64,000 nucleotides of DNA from Acetobacter oryzifermentans (GTDB taxonomy: Bacteria > Pseudomonadota > Alphaproteobacteria > Acetobacterales > Acetobacteraceae): the NCBI RefSeq assembly GCF_001628715.1, contig NZ_CP011120.1, positions 434,001 through 498,000 of the forward strand, read 5' to 3'. The position numbers were made by a program, and so were the translations under genes. Positions 16,311 to 25,454 of this stretch are shown here, piece by piece. Position 1 is the first letter of the stretch, and every line of letters starts with the position of its first letter. The notes beneath the pieces were generated by a model. It searched no databases. It was not told the DNA's origin and saw nothing but the letters and a program-made list of their open reading frames with translations.

Positions 16311-17157
16311 GGCTCAGGACCTGTTAATTTATTGAACTGAGCGAGACGTTGTGATTCACAGGCTTACCAATGGAGGTGAGGCTGTGAGTGAAGTGTTTTT
16401 GCTGTCTGAGAGGCAGATGGAGCGGATTGAGCCGTTTTTTCCTCTGGCGCACGGAGTGCCACGCGTGGATGACCGGCGTGTTCTGAGCGGGATCGTTTAT
16501 GTGATCCGCAACGGCCTTCAGTGGAAGGATGCCCCGAAAGCGTATGGTCCGCACAAGACTTTGTATAATCGCTTCATCCGGTGGAGCCGCCTGGGTGTCT
16601 TCGACCGGATCTTCGTCGCGCTGACAGAGCAGGCTGGCCGTTCAAAGCGCCTGATGATCGATGCGACACATCTCAAGGCACACAGAACGGCAGCGTCCCT
16701 GCTCAAAAAGGGGCTTTTCCCCGCCATATCGGACGGACAAAAGGCGGCCTGAACTCAAAACTCCATGCCGTGTGCGATGGTCAGGGCCGTCCGGTCCGGC
16801 TGCATCTGACTGCGGGACAGGTCAGTGACTTCAGAGGCGCAGACGTGCTTCTGGCAGATCTCCCCGACGAGACAGAAGAAGTCATCGGGGACAGAGGCTA
16901 TGACAGCAACCGGATCAGGTTATCGCTTGCAGAACGCAATATCACTACCTGTATTCCCCCGAAAAAAAACCGGAAATCAAAGCCGCCTTACGACTGGCAT
17001 CTGTATAAAAAGCGTCATCTGATCGAAAACATGTTCGCAAAGCTGAAAGACTGGCGACGTGTCGCGACCAGATACGACCGCTGCGCTCATACATTCATGT
17101 CTGCAATCCACATAGCAGCAAGCGTCATCTTCTGGCTCAAAGAATGAGTCCTGAGCC
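16311..17157 (+). mobile_element. IS5-family insertion sequence (847 bp)
   Basis: Perfect 10-bp terminal repeats (ggctcaggac / gtcctgagcc) bound the element, with TA on each side (16309-16310 and 17158-17159). Size, two overlapping frames and DDE motifs fit the IS427-like branch of IS5. Removing this element and the two IS701 copies rebuilds the acyltransferase sequence around a single TA, so this was the first insertion. Confidence 0.9.
16384..17147 (+). CDS. IS5 family transposase, two frames joined by -1 frameshift
   Basis: Frame 1 starts at GTG 16384 behind GGAGG (16372-16376) and runs to 16752. It carries the N-terminal domain (LSERQMERIEPFFPL) and the first Asp in LMIDATHLKAH. Frame 2, -1 relative to it, carries VIGDRGYDSNRIR (second Asp) and HLIENMFAKLKDWRR (Glu) to 17147. 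The overlap contains CAAAAAG at 16704-16710, a plausible slippery site. A fused product of about 254 residues would be the active transposase. Confidence 0.88.
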
Positions 17158-17160
17158 TAA
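17157..17160. repeat. CTAA target duplication of IS701 copy 2
   Basis: CTAA occurs at 17157-17160 and 18572-18575, flanking IS701 copy 2. The left copy uses the last C of the IS5 element plus its TA duplication, so copy 2 inserted at the right IS5 boundary. Confidence 0.85.
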
Positions 17161-18571
17161 CACTACAGTTGCATTTTGTGTCGTGAGTGAGCGCGGATAG
17201 CACTGGCCTGATGCGTTCGTCGAAAGACGGACCATCTGAGGATGTGAGAGACGGGTAGTCTGCGTTGTGCAAGTTTTACGACGAGGCGCCTGATCTCCTG
17301 AATGGACCAGCGGACAAGGACTGTCGTGTTCTGAGTTGTGTTTTTTTCGGTTTCAGTGAGTTTGCCTGGTAACGGACACTGGCCATGACGGCATAGGCCA
17401 GCATGACCAGAGAGACATGCCGATGCCAACCATGCCAGGAGCGGGTCTCGTTATGATCAAGACCAAATTCGTTTTTGGCCGTCTCGAACCCTTCTTCGAT
17501 CCTCCAGCGCGTCCCTTCAACGTTCACCAGTTCCTGCGTGGTTGTCCCTTTCGGGCTCCAGGTCGTAAAATAGGCAAGGTCCCCGTCAGCGATGTTTCGG
17601 CGGATCAACAGGCCACGTGTCCATGGTCCGGCTATAGGGCAGTCAAATTCTTCAGCATCCAGATCAGCAAGCGGAAGATACGCCCAGTCATAAAGTCGCT
17701 CACCTTTTGTGCCGTGCCCCGCTGACAGACGACGCCAGGCCTGGTCTGGCAGTCCTGCTGCAATATCTTTCGCCTCTCCGGCAATCAGCGGTTCCGTTGC
17801 CCATGATCCGAACCAGTGATTGCCCTTGACCCCAAGCACATATCCAATTCCTGCCCGGCGAAGCGTGCGTTCTACGTCGCCCACGCCATACACGCTGTCT
17901 GCTGCAACCCAGCGGAACGGCACACCGGCCTCAATACTTCGCTCAATCATCATCGAGGCTAACGCCGGTTTGGTTGCAAACACCACGTCATCGGGAACGT
18001 GGGCCCGCTTCAGACGCTCAGGCTTTGATGTCCAGTCTTTCGGGAGATACAGGGCGCGGTCAATAAAGGCATGCCCCCGTTCCGAAACATAAGCGCCAAA
18101 CACACCAATCTGGCAGTTCGTGATCTTGCCGGCAGATCCCGTATACTGCCGCCCCACACCGCAGGACGCCTGACCCTTCTTCAGAAAACCGGTCTCATCA
18201 ATGACCAGCACGCCCTCTTCAGTGCCCAGATGCTCAATCACATAATCCCTGACGACGTCACGAAGGGCATCGGCATCCCAGTGCCCGCGTCCCAGAAGCG
18301 CCTGCTGCCGCCATGGACCAGGATCTCCTGCGGCTTCCGCTCGCATCCATCCCGTCTTGCGTGGTTCATTGCCAATCAAAACATCAAGAAAAGCACAGGC
18401 CGAATCTACGACACGTTTTTGCGTGAACAGCGGCGCCATCCGATCCTTGGCGGACCGAAGCGAGCGCGCCCATAATTCCAGCGTCTCTTCAACAGACGTA
18501 CCGCCACTCATCATATCCTGAATCATGGTTACCCATAGATTCAGAACTCAACACAAAATGCAACTGTAGTG
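17161..18571 (-). mobile_element. IS701-family insertion sequence, copy 2 (inverted)
   Basis: Inverted copy of the element at 14897-16307, 1411 bp, encoding an identical transposase. It has the same terminal repeats but different flanking tetramers (CTAA), so the two copies arrived in separate events and do not form a composite transposon by origin. Confidence 0.92.
17163..18526 (-). CDS. IS701 family transposase, copy 2 (same frameshift)
   Basis: Same protein as at 14942-16305: a zero frame of 416 residues (17276-18526) and the natural-looking C-terminus in the -1 frame, reached past the T7 run at 17341-17347 (A7 on the coding strand). Because both copies share the shift, it predates their duplication and may be the element's normal state. 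Confidence 0.85.
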
Positions 18572-19121
18572 CTAAAGCATAAATACAGAAGATAAAAAAC
18601 TTTTTGCCTATGGTGAAGAACAGAAGCGGCAGAACAATATAAAATTGATTTTCAAGCGATAAAGACCAATACCAGCCTAATGGACTGGGAGAGACAGCAT
18701 TTTCAAAGTTTCTGATATAAAAAATAGAAGTCAGCCATTTATAAAACAGGCTGGTTTGATCGCCCCACAACCCGCGATCGGATGAAATAAGGCCCGCAGT
18801 AAGTGTAACGGTTATCCAGAAAAACGCAGCCGGAAAAAGTCTGAGAAATCTTTTCTTGAAGAAATCAAGAGAGAAGGAAACTTTCTCTGCCAGTTCCATA
18901 TTGGGTTTGGATTTGCCCAAAACCATGTAACCCATGAAATAACCGGATATAACAAAGAAAATATCTACCCCTAACCAAGGACGCAAAACTGCTCCCAAAC
19001 TTTCTCCAAAATGAGGGTGGATATTGGTGCGGAGTGATGCTTGATGCGCCATAACAACCAAGGCAATAGAGATAATGCGCATAAGTTGTATTTCTATGTT
19101 TTTGTTATATTTGCCTGCCAT
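18572..19121 (-). pseudogene. acyltransferase-3 (OafA-like), N-terminal part
   Basis: This part encodes about 182 residues from ATG 19121 (MAGKYNKN). QLMRIISIALVVMAH begins helix 1; the following GVDIFFVISGYFMGYM is the classic acyltransferase-3 motif with the downstream Arg-rich FFKKRFLRLFPAAFFW. The frame enters IS701 copy 2 after FCIYAL. A TTG at 19148 is an alternative start, but the ATG has a nearby GGG purine stretch. The other half is at 14342-14896. Confidence 0.88.
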
Positions 19122-19321
19122 CTGACCCTGCTTTTTTGATATTTCCAAAGTTCATATCGGGCAGGGGAGCAGTTGACCAGATTCCTCGCTGCATAGCATG
19201 CAAAGCACAGCTATGCATGATGCAAAATGGTAAGTGAAACTACGAAAAAACCCTTCAACCGGATGTATAGGCTGGTATGGAGCATGGGGAAATCATCAGC
19301 ATGACTCACATGGGTTGTGCC

Positions 19322-19366
19322 CGTTATCCACAGGCTTACCCACCGGAGCATCCGCAGAATCTGTGG
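19322..19366 (+). repeat. 45-bp intergenic repeat, copy A, containing a DnaA box
   Basis: Forty-five bases identical to 20784-20828, with weaker similarity about 15 bases further left. It begins with the consensus DnaA box TTATCCACA (19324-19332). Copy A also ends near TGTGGACAA, so its ends form an imperfect 10-bp inverted repeat. It lies between the acyltransferase start and the 19413 gene. Its function is unknown. Confidence 0.85.
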
Positions 19367-19412
19367 ACAAGGCCACTAAGCTTGGCAGTCAAGATACCTA
19401 CGGATAAAAACT

Positions 19413-19805
19413 TCAGGGGTGGTGTAAATCCTGCTCCAGAAAGGTTTTAACGCGCAGGAAGGCTTCTTCTTCCGTTTCGTTTTCAGCAATCCCCAACCAC
19501 GAGGGCTTGCGCCGGGCAATCCAGCCCAACATCTTACCGCTTAGGCTCCGAAAGAGCGGAATATCTTCTGCCAGAAGCAAGATGCCCAAAGGTAGCATCC
19601 ACACACCCAACACAGGTAAAAAGGAAAGCAATCCACCCAAAATTAACAACAGCCCAGAAGGCAAGCGCACCCATTTTTGCTGGGGTTTGCGTAACCACTG
19701 TATGGCGCGGCGCATTTTGGCGGGCAGCTTTGCTGTTATCATTTGTGTGCGGTGTTCGCGCAGGGTTTCTGGCGTATAGGTGTTGGAAGATGGTGGCTGC
19801 TCCAT
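19413..19805 (-). CDS. conserved small membrane protein
   Basis: This 130-residue protein has a basic N-terminal half and one or two membrane helices (LPSGLLLILGGLLSFLPVLG, VWMLPLGILLLAEDIP), followed by an amphipathic tail. The GLLLILGG ... FLPVLGxWMLPLG pattern recurs in alphaproteobacterial proteins of unknown function. It stands alone, divergent from the nuclease gene. Confidence 0.7.
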   Translation of the reverse strand: MEQPPSSNTYTPETLREHRTQMITAKLPAKMRRAIQWLRKPQQKWVRLPSGLLLILGGLLSFLPVLGVWMLPLGILLLAEDIPLFRSLSGKMLGWIARRKPSWLGIAENETEEEAFLRVKTFLEQDLHHP

Positions 19806-19949
19806 TTCTGCTCCATAACTGTGGCTGATTTTGTTTTATGTGCCTTTATTTGGGCGTTATCTTTTTTATAAAGGCATTTCGTAGTTTATAGCATTTAACA
19901 AAGGCAGCATTGTGTATTTAAAACAGGGTTTCACGCTGGTATCCGTTCA

Positions 19950-20735
19950 ATGAGCTTGCGTGTTGCTAAAATATGCTTAGGCATTGTTATAGCGTCTTTG
20001 CCGGTTTCTGTCGCTTGGGCGCAGGAAAATGCAGCATGTCAGGCGTTTGGGCCAGAAAACAGATTGCCCATACTCACGCGGCCTTTCATGTTGAAGCAGA
20101 CAGAGCTGCTTTGTAACATGGGTTATGCTGTTTTGGTTTCATCTGTTACGCACACACCTTTGTGGGCCGCAGAGCATTTGCAGGCAGATAATGTGCGTCT
20201 TGCAGAACGCCTGATGCGTGCTGGCACTTTTTATGAAGATTCTCGCTGGCCAAATGGTAGCCGAGACCATGATTACAAAAAATCTGGCTACAGCAGAGGC
20301 CACATGGCCCCCAGTGCAGACCAGCCAACTCCCGCCGCACAATTTGAAACTTTTGCGTATTCCAACGTGGTACCGCAATCCATTACGCTCAATCAGGGCA
20401 TTTGGGCGCGTATTGAATACACAGTGCGGGAATTGGCTGTGCAGGAAGGTGATTTATATGTGGTCACCGGCCCTGCCTTTCATGGCCATCCTATTTCCAC
20501 CATTGGGCCAGACCATGTGTTTGTGCCGTCTTCTACATGGAAAGCTGTGTATTCTGCGCAGCGTCAGGCTGCGGGCGTATATGTCTGCAAAAACGTGCAA
20601 CGTTCTCCACACTGCGATCAGGTAACAGTGGCAACCCTTATCCGCAATACAGGGGTGGATCCGTTTCCGGGTGTGGCAGATCGTATCAAGCAGAATTTTT
20701 GGCGCTTGCCGTCACCACGTAAAATACGGCGGTAA
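19950..20735 (+). CDS. secreted DNA/RNA non-specific endonuclease (NUC1 family)
   Basis: This 261-residue protein has an N-terminal signal peptide (cleavage likely after VAWAQ, about residue 25) and a beta-beta-alpha metal nuclease domain. The core motif reads YSRGHMAPSAD at about residues 112-122; the family usually has DRGH, with His as the general base. NVVPQS and LNQGIW follow, including the conserved metal-binding Asn. It is probably periplasmic or secreted and cleaves both DNA and RNA. The gene lies between two copies of a 45-bp repeat. Confidence 0.85.
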   Translation: MSLRVAKICLGIVIASLPVSVAWAQENAACQAFGPENRLPILTRPFMLKQTELLCNMGYAVLVSSVTHTPLWAAEHLQADNVRLAERLMRAGTFYEDSRWPNGSRDHDYKKSGYSRGHMAPSADQPTPAAQFETFAYSNVVPQSITLNQGIWARIEYTVRELAVQEGDLYVVTGPAFHGHPISTIGPDHVFVPSSTWKAVYSAQRQAAGVYVCKNVQRSPHCDQVTVATLIRNTGVDPFPGVADRIKQNFWRLPSPRKIRR

Positions 20736-20783
20736 GCGTGGGAAGGTGAGAGTACAGGCCACGATTTTCACGTAGGTTGTACA

Positions 20784-20828
20784 CGTTATCCACAGGCTTA
20801 CCCACCGGAGCATCCGCAGAATCTGTGG
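20784..20828 (+). repeat. 45-bp intergenic repeat, copy B, containing a DnaA box
   Basis: Identical core to 19322-19366, same orientation, again starting with TTATCCACA (20786-20794). It sits between the nuclease gene and the 20851 gene. The distal DnaA-like half seen in copy A is changed here (TGTGGGCGA). Confidence 0.85.
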
Positions 20829-20850
20829 GCGAATCTATTGGCAAGGGGTT

Positions 20851-21198
20851 TTATTGGCTAATGCCAAGCCAAGGTCCGGCCCAGATCATCAGCAGATACA
20901 AAACAATGGTTAAGCCGCAGCCGCTGGCCAGTGCGGGCCAGAAATGCACGCCACACCGCATAAGCCACGGCATAAACAAAAACATGGGCAAGGAGGGCAG
21001 CACATACCAGAATGTGGCGCTCACATGGGCTTCCATCCGTGCGGGATCATGCGTTTCCAGCCAAAGCCAGATCATCCCAAATACGGAAACAAGGGGCAGG
21101 GCGGCAACCAACGCACCAAAACCAGGGTAACGGCGTGCCAAAGTGGAAACCAGAGCAATAATCAAAGCTGAAAGCAGGGTTTTGAGAAGAAAAAACAT
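20851..21198 (-). CDS. DUF3147 family membrane protein
   Basis: This 115-residue protein has four predicted membrane helices and the pattern YPGFGALVAALPLVSVFGMIW typical of DUF3147. The function of the family is unknown. It is monocistronic and convergent with the nuclease gene. Confidence 0.75.
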   Translation of the reverse strand: MFFLLKTLLSALIIALVSTLARRYPGFGALVAALPLVSVFGMIWLWLETHDPARMEAHVSATFWYVLPSLPMFLFMPWLMRCGVHFWPALASGCGLTIVLYLLMIWAGPWLGISQ

Positions 21199-21346
21199 TC
21201 AGGTATCAGACAATAAATAAAAAACGCCTGACTATAATATATTTTTTAATATAGATGAATTGTATCACCCCACGTGGCGCATTAAATTAAATTTCAGGAT
21301 ATCATTCGTTATCTTTGAATAATTAAATCAGTTTGGATTAGTTTTT

Positions 21347-22027
21347 ATGCGTTTAAAAGCTCTTTTTGCAGCCTCCGCTGTATTGCTCACCAGTTTTTCT
21401 GTGGCTCAGGCAGGTACTGTGCACACCACGTGGGAAAAGTTCAAGGCTGGCCATGCCATGCACCGGCTCTCTGTTGATGGCCAGAAAGCCATGATGGACG
21501 TGTTTCAGGCGCGGGATCTGCTGGCTCAGGGCAAAACCGATGCAGCTATTCCCCCGCTCTATGATGCACAAAAGCGCTTTAAGGCTGCCAGCGCAGATAA
21601 CAAGAAGTTCTTTGCGGCAGAAAGCCAGCTTCAGCCAGCGCCGCAGCATCCGGTTTCTGCAACCCATACGCCAGTTGCCAACCCCACAACATGGGTGCCT
21701 GTTGGTGGTGAATTTATTGTAAGCGAAACACTGGTCCCAGAAAAACAGGCTGCATTGGCAAACGCCAACAAGCAGTTCCAAGCCGGGCAGACCCAGCAGG
21801 CGCAGCAGAGCCTACAGGTTGTGGGTGAAGATGCAGACTTCATTCTGGCCCTTGCCCCGCTGGAACAGAGCGAAGGCGCCCTGTACCGTGCAAAAGTGTT
21901 TACAGAAGGTCGCCAGCCGCAACAGGCTGTAGAAGCACTTAACCAGCTTCTGGATGGCGTTGTGTTTGTTTCGGACGATGTGGTGGAAAAAGTTGCGCCC
22001 TCCACACCGGCTAAAAAATCCAACTAA
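21347..22027 (+). CDS. YfdX family periplasmic protein
   Basis: This 226-residue protein has a signal peptide (MRLKALFAASAVLLTSFSVAQA, 22 residues) and a helical YfdX domain with the central PVGGEFIVSETLVPEKQAAL motif near residue 115. In Escherichia coli yfdX belongs to the acid-responsive EvgA regulon beside the oxalate genes; the molecular function is unclear. In an acid-producing bacterium an envelope stress role is plausible but is inference. A strong terminator follows at 22049-22090. Confidence 0.8.
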   Translation: MRLKALFAASAVLLTSFSVAQAGTVHTTWEKFKAGHAMHRLSVDGQKAMMDVFQARDLLAQGKTDAAIPPLYDAQKRFKAASADNKKFFAAESQLQPAPQHPVSATHTPVANPTTWVPVGGEFIVSETLVPEKQAALANANKQFQAGQTQQAQQSLQVVGEDADFILALAPLEQSEGALYRAKVFTEGRQPQQAVEALNQLLDGVVFVSDDVVEKVAPSTPAKKSN

Positions 22028-22048
22028 AACAATACGCTGCGTTATACG

Positions 22049-22090
22049 GCAGGGATGGGGAGCAAAAAAGTTCTCCATCCCTGCTTTTTT
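22049..22090 (+). terminator. Rho-independent terminator of the yfdX-like gene
   Basis: Stem gcagggatgggga paired with the ttctccatccctgc arm around an A-rich loop, followed by six T. Confidence 0.85.
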
Positions 22091-22093
22091 CTG

Positions 22094-22123
22094 TTGCATT
22101 TATTGAGAATGGTTCTTATTATC
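22094..22123 (+). promoter_or_regulatory. promoter overlapped by a Fur-like box
   Basis: A -35 TTGCAT (22094-22099), 17-base spacer and -10 TATTAT (22117-22122) form a good sigma-70-type promoter. The bases 22105-22123 (gagaatggttcttattatc) match 14 of 19 positions of the classic Fur box and cover the -10. Transcription would begin near 22129. No open reading frame with a ribosome-binding site follows on this strand. Confidence 0.5.
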
Positions 22124-22128
22124 AATCT

Positions 22129-22292
22129 TGTCGCGGTGATGAAGGCGTTTCTGCTGGTGGGGCAAGGGGCATTACCGCGACAACTCTTGGTTCGTCTTGA
22201 TTTATCCCGTTCAATCCCCGGTTCCTATCTGGAATGTTTTTGCATCCCCGGTCATTCCAGATAGGTTTTTTAAGTTCCCCTTGCCCCACCAG
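22129..22292 (+). ncRNA. candidate iron-responsive small RNA or structured leader
   Basis: Downstream of the Fur-like promoter is a non-coding stretch with two nested inverted repeats. The inner hairpin, 12 bp perfect (22225-22236 with 22253-22264), is followed by a T-run and looks like a Rho-independent terminator, giving an RNA of roughly 140 nt. An outer perfect 16-bp repeat (22154-22169 with 22277-22292) encloses it and extends beyond the T-run, so the DNA could alternatively be a small mobile repeat. It lies between yfdX and the 3' end of the prp regulator. No known RNA family is recognised. Confidence 0.45.
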
Positions 22293-22315
22293 ACTATCTT
22301 CTTTCTTGCAAGATA

Positions 22316-23731
22316 TCAGGGTTTTTCAGGTAGCGCCCGATAGGGCACAACGCCTCTGGCATCGCTTCCTGTATCCAACATACGGCCCGAAACAGGCAAA
22401 GATCTGTGGCTGCAATTATCCCGCATACATGCGCGGCAGCCGGGGCCAATGGGTACAACCAATCTGTGGTCATTCAGGTTTAAACCATCTGCATAAACCG
22501 TTTTTGCGGCATCATTGATGGTACAGCCCAACACAATGGCAATCTGGCGTGGGCGGTCTGTATAGGTAACCCCCTCATGCCCTACAGTGCGGGCAACATT
22601 GAGGTAAATGGAATCATCCGTGGTTTGAGAAAGCTGCACTTGCACCTGCCCGGGCGTGGCAAAAGCCCGAAAGATGTTCCATAACGGGCAGGGGCCACCA
22701 AAACGGGCCTGAGAAAAGCGGTTGGCAGAAAAACTTTTAAGAATATTTCCTGCAATATCTAATTTGAGAAAATAAAAGGGAATGCCCTCCATGCCGGGGC
22801 GTTGTAACGTGCTTAACCTGTGGCTTATCTGTTCAAAACTGGTACCAAAATGGCGGCGCAAGCGTTCAATATCGTAACGCATGGTCTGTGCCGCATGCAA
22901 AAAGCGCTTATAGGGCAACAGCAATGCCCCGGCAAAGTAGTTGCCCAAGTAAACACGCCCCAACTCCAGCGCATTTTTCTCCTTTGGGCCTTCACGGCGT
23001 AAAATACTACTTATCAGGCGGGTTTGGTCGCGTTGGCCAATAATTTGCGCCAGATAGAACAGCGTGCTTTCAGGTGGTTGATCTGGGGGCAGAAGAATAG
23101 TGCGACGGTGCCGATCTATCCGCCACACCAAGCCGCCTTCTTCTAGCGCCGGGTCTTGTTGCGTATGCAAACCATGATGATCAAGAAGGTAGGTTTTTAA
23201 GGCTTCGGACAAGCCATTTTTGAGATCAAGACTTTCGTAAAATTTTTCGGCTGCACAATCAAGTTCATGAAAATAGTTGCGGTGTTGCTGCACCCAATCC
23301 CCTACCGTTTCATAGGGTTCCAAATTTGGGGTTGGTAAAAGAGCGTTGTCTTCACGCTCCTGCTCAAATTTATAAGCGCGATAGAGGGTTAGAAACGCGG
23401 CGCATAAATCCGGATTGGTAAGCACGGCATCCGCCATTTTGGCCAAAGGCAAAGATGCGTTTTTAAACACGGGGTCGGCCATGGTTTCGCGCATGGCCTG
23501 CACGGTATGGGCTTCTTTGGTGTTGCTAAACCATGCCGGGCTCAGACCAAAACGCTCACATAGTTTTTGCAGCAGATGGTGTGGAAGGGGCCGATGGTTG
23601 CGCTCCAACTGGTTTAGATAGCTTGGTGATATGTCAAGTATTTCCGCCAGGTTGGCTTGGGTTAGGGTTTCGCGTTGGCGCAATTGCCGCAAGCGCGGGC
23701 CAGCAAAAAGCTTGGTTCTGGTTTGTGGCAT
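22316..23731 (-). CDS. XRE-family regulator of propionate catabolism (ScfR/PrpR/RamB-like)
   Basis: This 471-residue protein starts at ATG 23731 ([11 protein letters not shown]); an upstream extension is possible in frame but would run through the operator. Residues 8-65 form a Cro/CI-type helix-turn-helix ([32 protein letters not shown]). The middle resembles an IrrE/ImmA-like domain, and the C-terminal half has conserved cysteines ([12 protein letters not shown]). This architecture is that of short-chain fatty acyl regulators, which sense acyl-CoA and control methylcitrate genes. It is divergent from prpD. A tandem ACTTCGCAA repeat lies just before its start. Confidence 0.85.
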   Translation of the reverse strand: MPQTRTKLFAGPRLRQLRQRETLTQANLAEILDISPSYLNQLERNHRPLPHHLLQKLCERFGLSPAWFSNTKEAHTVQAMRETMADPVFKNASLPLAKMADAVLTNPDLCAAFLTLYRAYKFEQEREDNALLPTPNLEPYETVGDWVQQHRNYFHELDCAAEKFYESLDLKNGLSEALKTYLLDHHGLHTQQDPALEEGGLVWRIDRHRRTILLPPDQPPESTLFYLAQIIGQRDQTRLISSILRREGPKEKNALELGRVYLGNYFAGALLLPYKRFLHAAQTMRYDIERLRRHFGTSFEQISHRLSTLQRPGMEGIPFYFLKLDIAGNILKSFSANRFSQARFGGPCPLWNIFRAFATPGQVQVQLSQTTDDSIYLNVARTVGHEGVTYTDRPRQIAIVLGCTINDAAKTVYADGLNLNDHRLVVPIGPGCRACMRDNCSHRSLPVSGRMLDTGSDARGVVPYRALPEKP

Positions 23732-23738
23732 GGTACGA

Positions 23739-23756
23739 ACTTCGCAAACTTCGCAA
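23739..23756. promoter_or_regulatory. tandem ACTTCGCAA operator in the prp intergenic region
   Basis: The 9-mer ACTTCGCAA occurs twice back to back, eight bases upstream of the regulator's ATG. It resembles the TTTGCAAA-like sites described for RamB/PrpR regulators. The position implies autoregulation and possibly control of the divergent prpD operon. Confidence 0.6.
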
Positions 23757-23862
23757 ACGGGAACATTCCCTTCGCCTCTTTTTACTCTTATCTCTCTGCC
23801 GTTCAAAACAACACTCTGCAACACTCGCTTCACGATCAAATTCCGATCATGAGGTAAAAACA

Positions 23863-25422
23863 ATGCAGTACCATGATGTGCGCGTTCATCCAGAAAGCGA
23901 TCGTCTGCCACGGCCCGAACAGCTTGCGTGGAAAATTGCGCAGGTAGCGGCAGATCCGGTGCCGGTGGAGGCCGCCGTTACGGATATGATCATCAACCGG
24001 CTGATAGATAACGCATCTGTGGCTATGGCATCTGTGAACCGTCATTCCGTAATGAGCGCACGGGCCGAGGCTCTGGCCCACCGGCGCGAAGGCGGGGCTA
24101 CAGTGTTTGGTATGGGGCCAAATGTGCGTGTGCATGCAGAATGGGCCGCATGGGCCAACGGCACAGCCGTGCGTGAGCTGGATTTTCACGATACATTTTT
24201 AGCAGCAGAATATTCTCATCCGGGTGATAATATTCCGGGCATTTTGGCAGTTGCCCAACAGTGCCGCCGAAGCGGTGCGGATTTAATTCGTGGTGCTGCC
24301 ACAGGGTATGAAATTCAGATAGATCTTGCGCGTGCCATTTGTTTGCACAAACACAAGATAGATCATGTGGCGCATCTTGGCCCATCTGTAGCCGCAGGTA
24401 TTGGCACGCTTATGCGTTTGCCACCAGCGGTTATCTATCAGGCCATTGGGCAGGCTTTGCATGTAACCACAGCCACGCGCCAGAGCCGCAAGGGTGAAAT
24501 CTCATCATGGAAAGCCTACGCGCCTGCACATGCCAGCAAGATGGCGGTAGAGGCCGTTGACCGTGCCATGATGGGCGAAACATCTCCAACCCCGATTTAT
24601 GAAGGGGAAGATGGTGTTATTGCTTGGATGCTGGATGGTAAAAATGCGCATTATCGCGTGCCATTGCCAGAAATGGGTGAGCCAAAACGTGCCATTCTGT
24701 CTTCCTTTACCAAGGAACATTCGGCAGAATATCAAAGCCAGGCGCTTATTGATCTTGCCTTTCGTATGGGCCAGAAAATCAAAAATTGGGATGACGTGGA
24801 AGATGTGCTGATAGAAACCAGCCATCACACGCATTATGTGATCGGCACGGGTTCGAACGATCCGCAAAAGTTTGATCCGCAAGCCTCGCGGGAAACGCTG
24901 GATCATTCCATTATGTATATTGTAGCCGTGGCCTTGCAGGATGGCAGTTGGCACCATGTGCATTCCTATGCCCCGGAACGGGCACGCAGACCAGATACTG
25001 TGCGGCTCTGGCGCAAGATCCATACAATAGAAAAACCCGAGTGGACACAACGGTATCACGAAACAGATCCGGATAAAAAAGCGTTTGGTGGCCGCATTGT
25101 TATCCGCATGAAAGATGGTTCGGTTATTGCGGATGAGCTGGCTGTTGCCAACGCCCATACGTTAGGGGCAACACCTTGGCAGCGGGCTGATTACATTGGT
25201 AAGTTTCAGACTCTTTCAGACGGCATTGTTCCTCATAAGGAAGCAGACAGGTTTTTAGAAGTTGTGCAGAACCTGCCAAACCTGAAAGCAGGGGAACTGC
25301 ATATGCTGGAAATTGCCATTCCAGAGCGTGATATCCGCCAGAACACAGCGGAAGGCATTTTTAATTTCGGGCAGGCCAAACCTGCTGCGGTTGCGGCCAC
25401 CACCACGGCTCTGGCTTCCTAA
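23863..25422 (+). CDS. prpD: 2-methylcitrate dehydratase PrpD
   Basis: This 519-residue protein starts at ATG 23863 behind GAGGT. It belongs to the MmgE/PrpD family, which dehydrates 2-methylcitrate to 2-methylaconitate in propionate catabolism. Family features include [34 protein letters not shown] and [15 protein letters not shown]. Order prpD-prpC-prpB-acyl-CoA synthetase on one strand forms an operon; prpC starts 32 bases downstream. Divergent regulator and operator lie upstream. The length is slightly above the usual 480-490 residues. Confidence 0.95.
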   Translation: MQYHDVRVHPESDRLPRPEQLAWKIAQVAADPVPVEAAVTDMIINRLIDNASVAMASVNRHSVMSARAEALAHRREGGATVFGMGPNVRVHAEWAAWANGTAVRELDFHDTFLAAEYSHPGDNIPGILAVAQQCRRSGADLIRGAATGYEIQIDLARAICLHKHKIDHVAHLGPSVAAGIGTLMRLPPAVIYQAIGQALHVTTATRQSRKGEISSWKAYAPAHASKMAVEAVDRAMMGETSPTPIYEGEDGVIAWMLDGKNAHYRVPLPEMGEPKRAILSSFTKEHSAEYQSQALIDLAFRMGQKIKNWDDVEDVLIETSHHTHYVIGTGSNDPQKFDPQASRETLDHSIMYIVAVALQDGSWHHVHSYAPERARRPDTVRLWRKIHTIEKPEWTQRYHETDPDKKAFGGRIVIRMKDGSVIADELAVANAHTLGATPWQRADYIGKFQTLSDGIVPHKEADRFLEVVQNLPNLKAGELHMLEIAIPERDIRQNTAEGIFNFGQAKPAAVAATTTALAS

Positions 25423-25454
25423 ACAGGCGATAACGCACAGGAAGGAATAGAACA

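Noticed and set aside
14897-18571. Composite transposon made of two inverted IS701 copies
   Set aside because: Each IS701 copy has its own matching tetranucleotide duplication (CTAG, CTAA), and the outer flanks differ, so independent insertions explain the data better.
19322-20828. Chromosome origin suggested by consensus DnaA boxes
   Set aside because: There are only two boxes, each inside a repeat; there is no AT-rich unwinding region or origin-associated gene nearby.
23732-23911. N-terminal extension of the prp regulator to 23911
   Set aside because: It would put the tandem operator and the divergent promoter inside coding sequence, and regulator homology begins at MPQTRTKL.
24505-25158. 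217-codon minus-strand frame inside prpD
   Set aside because: Antisense shadow of prpD with His/Phe-rich random composition.
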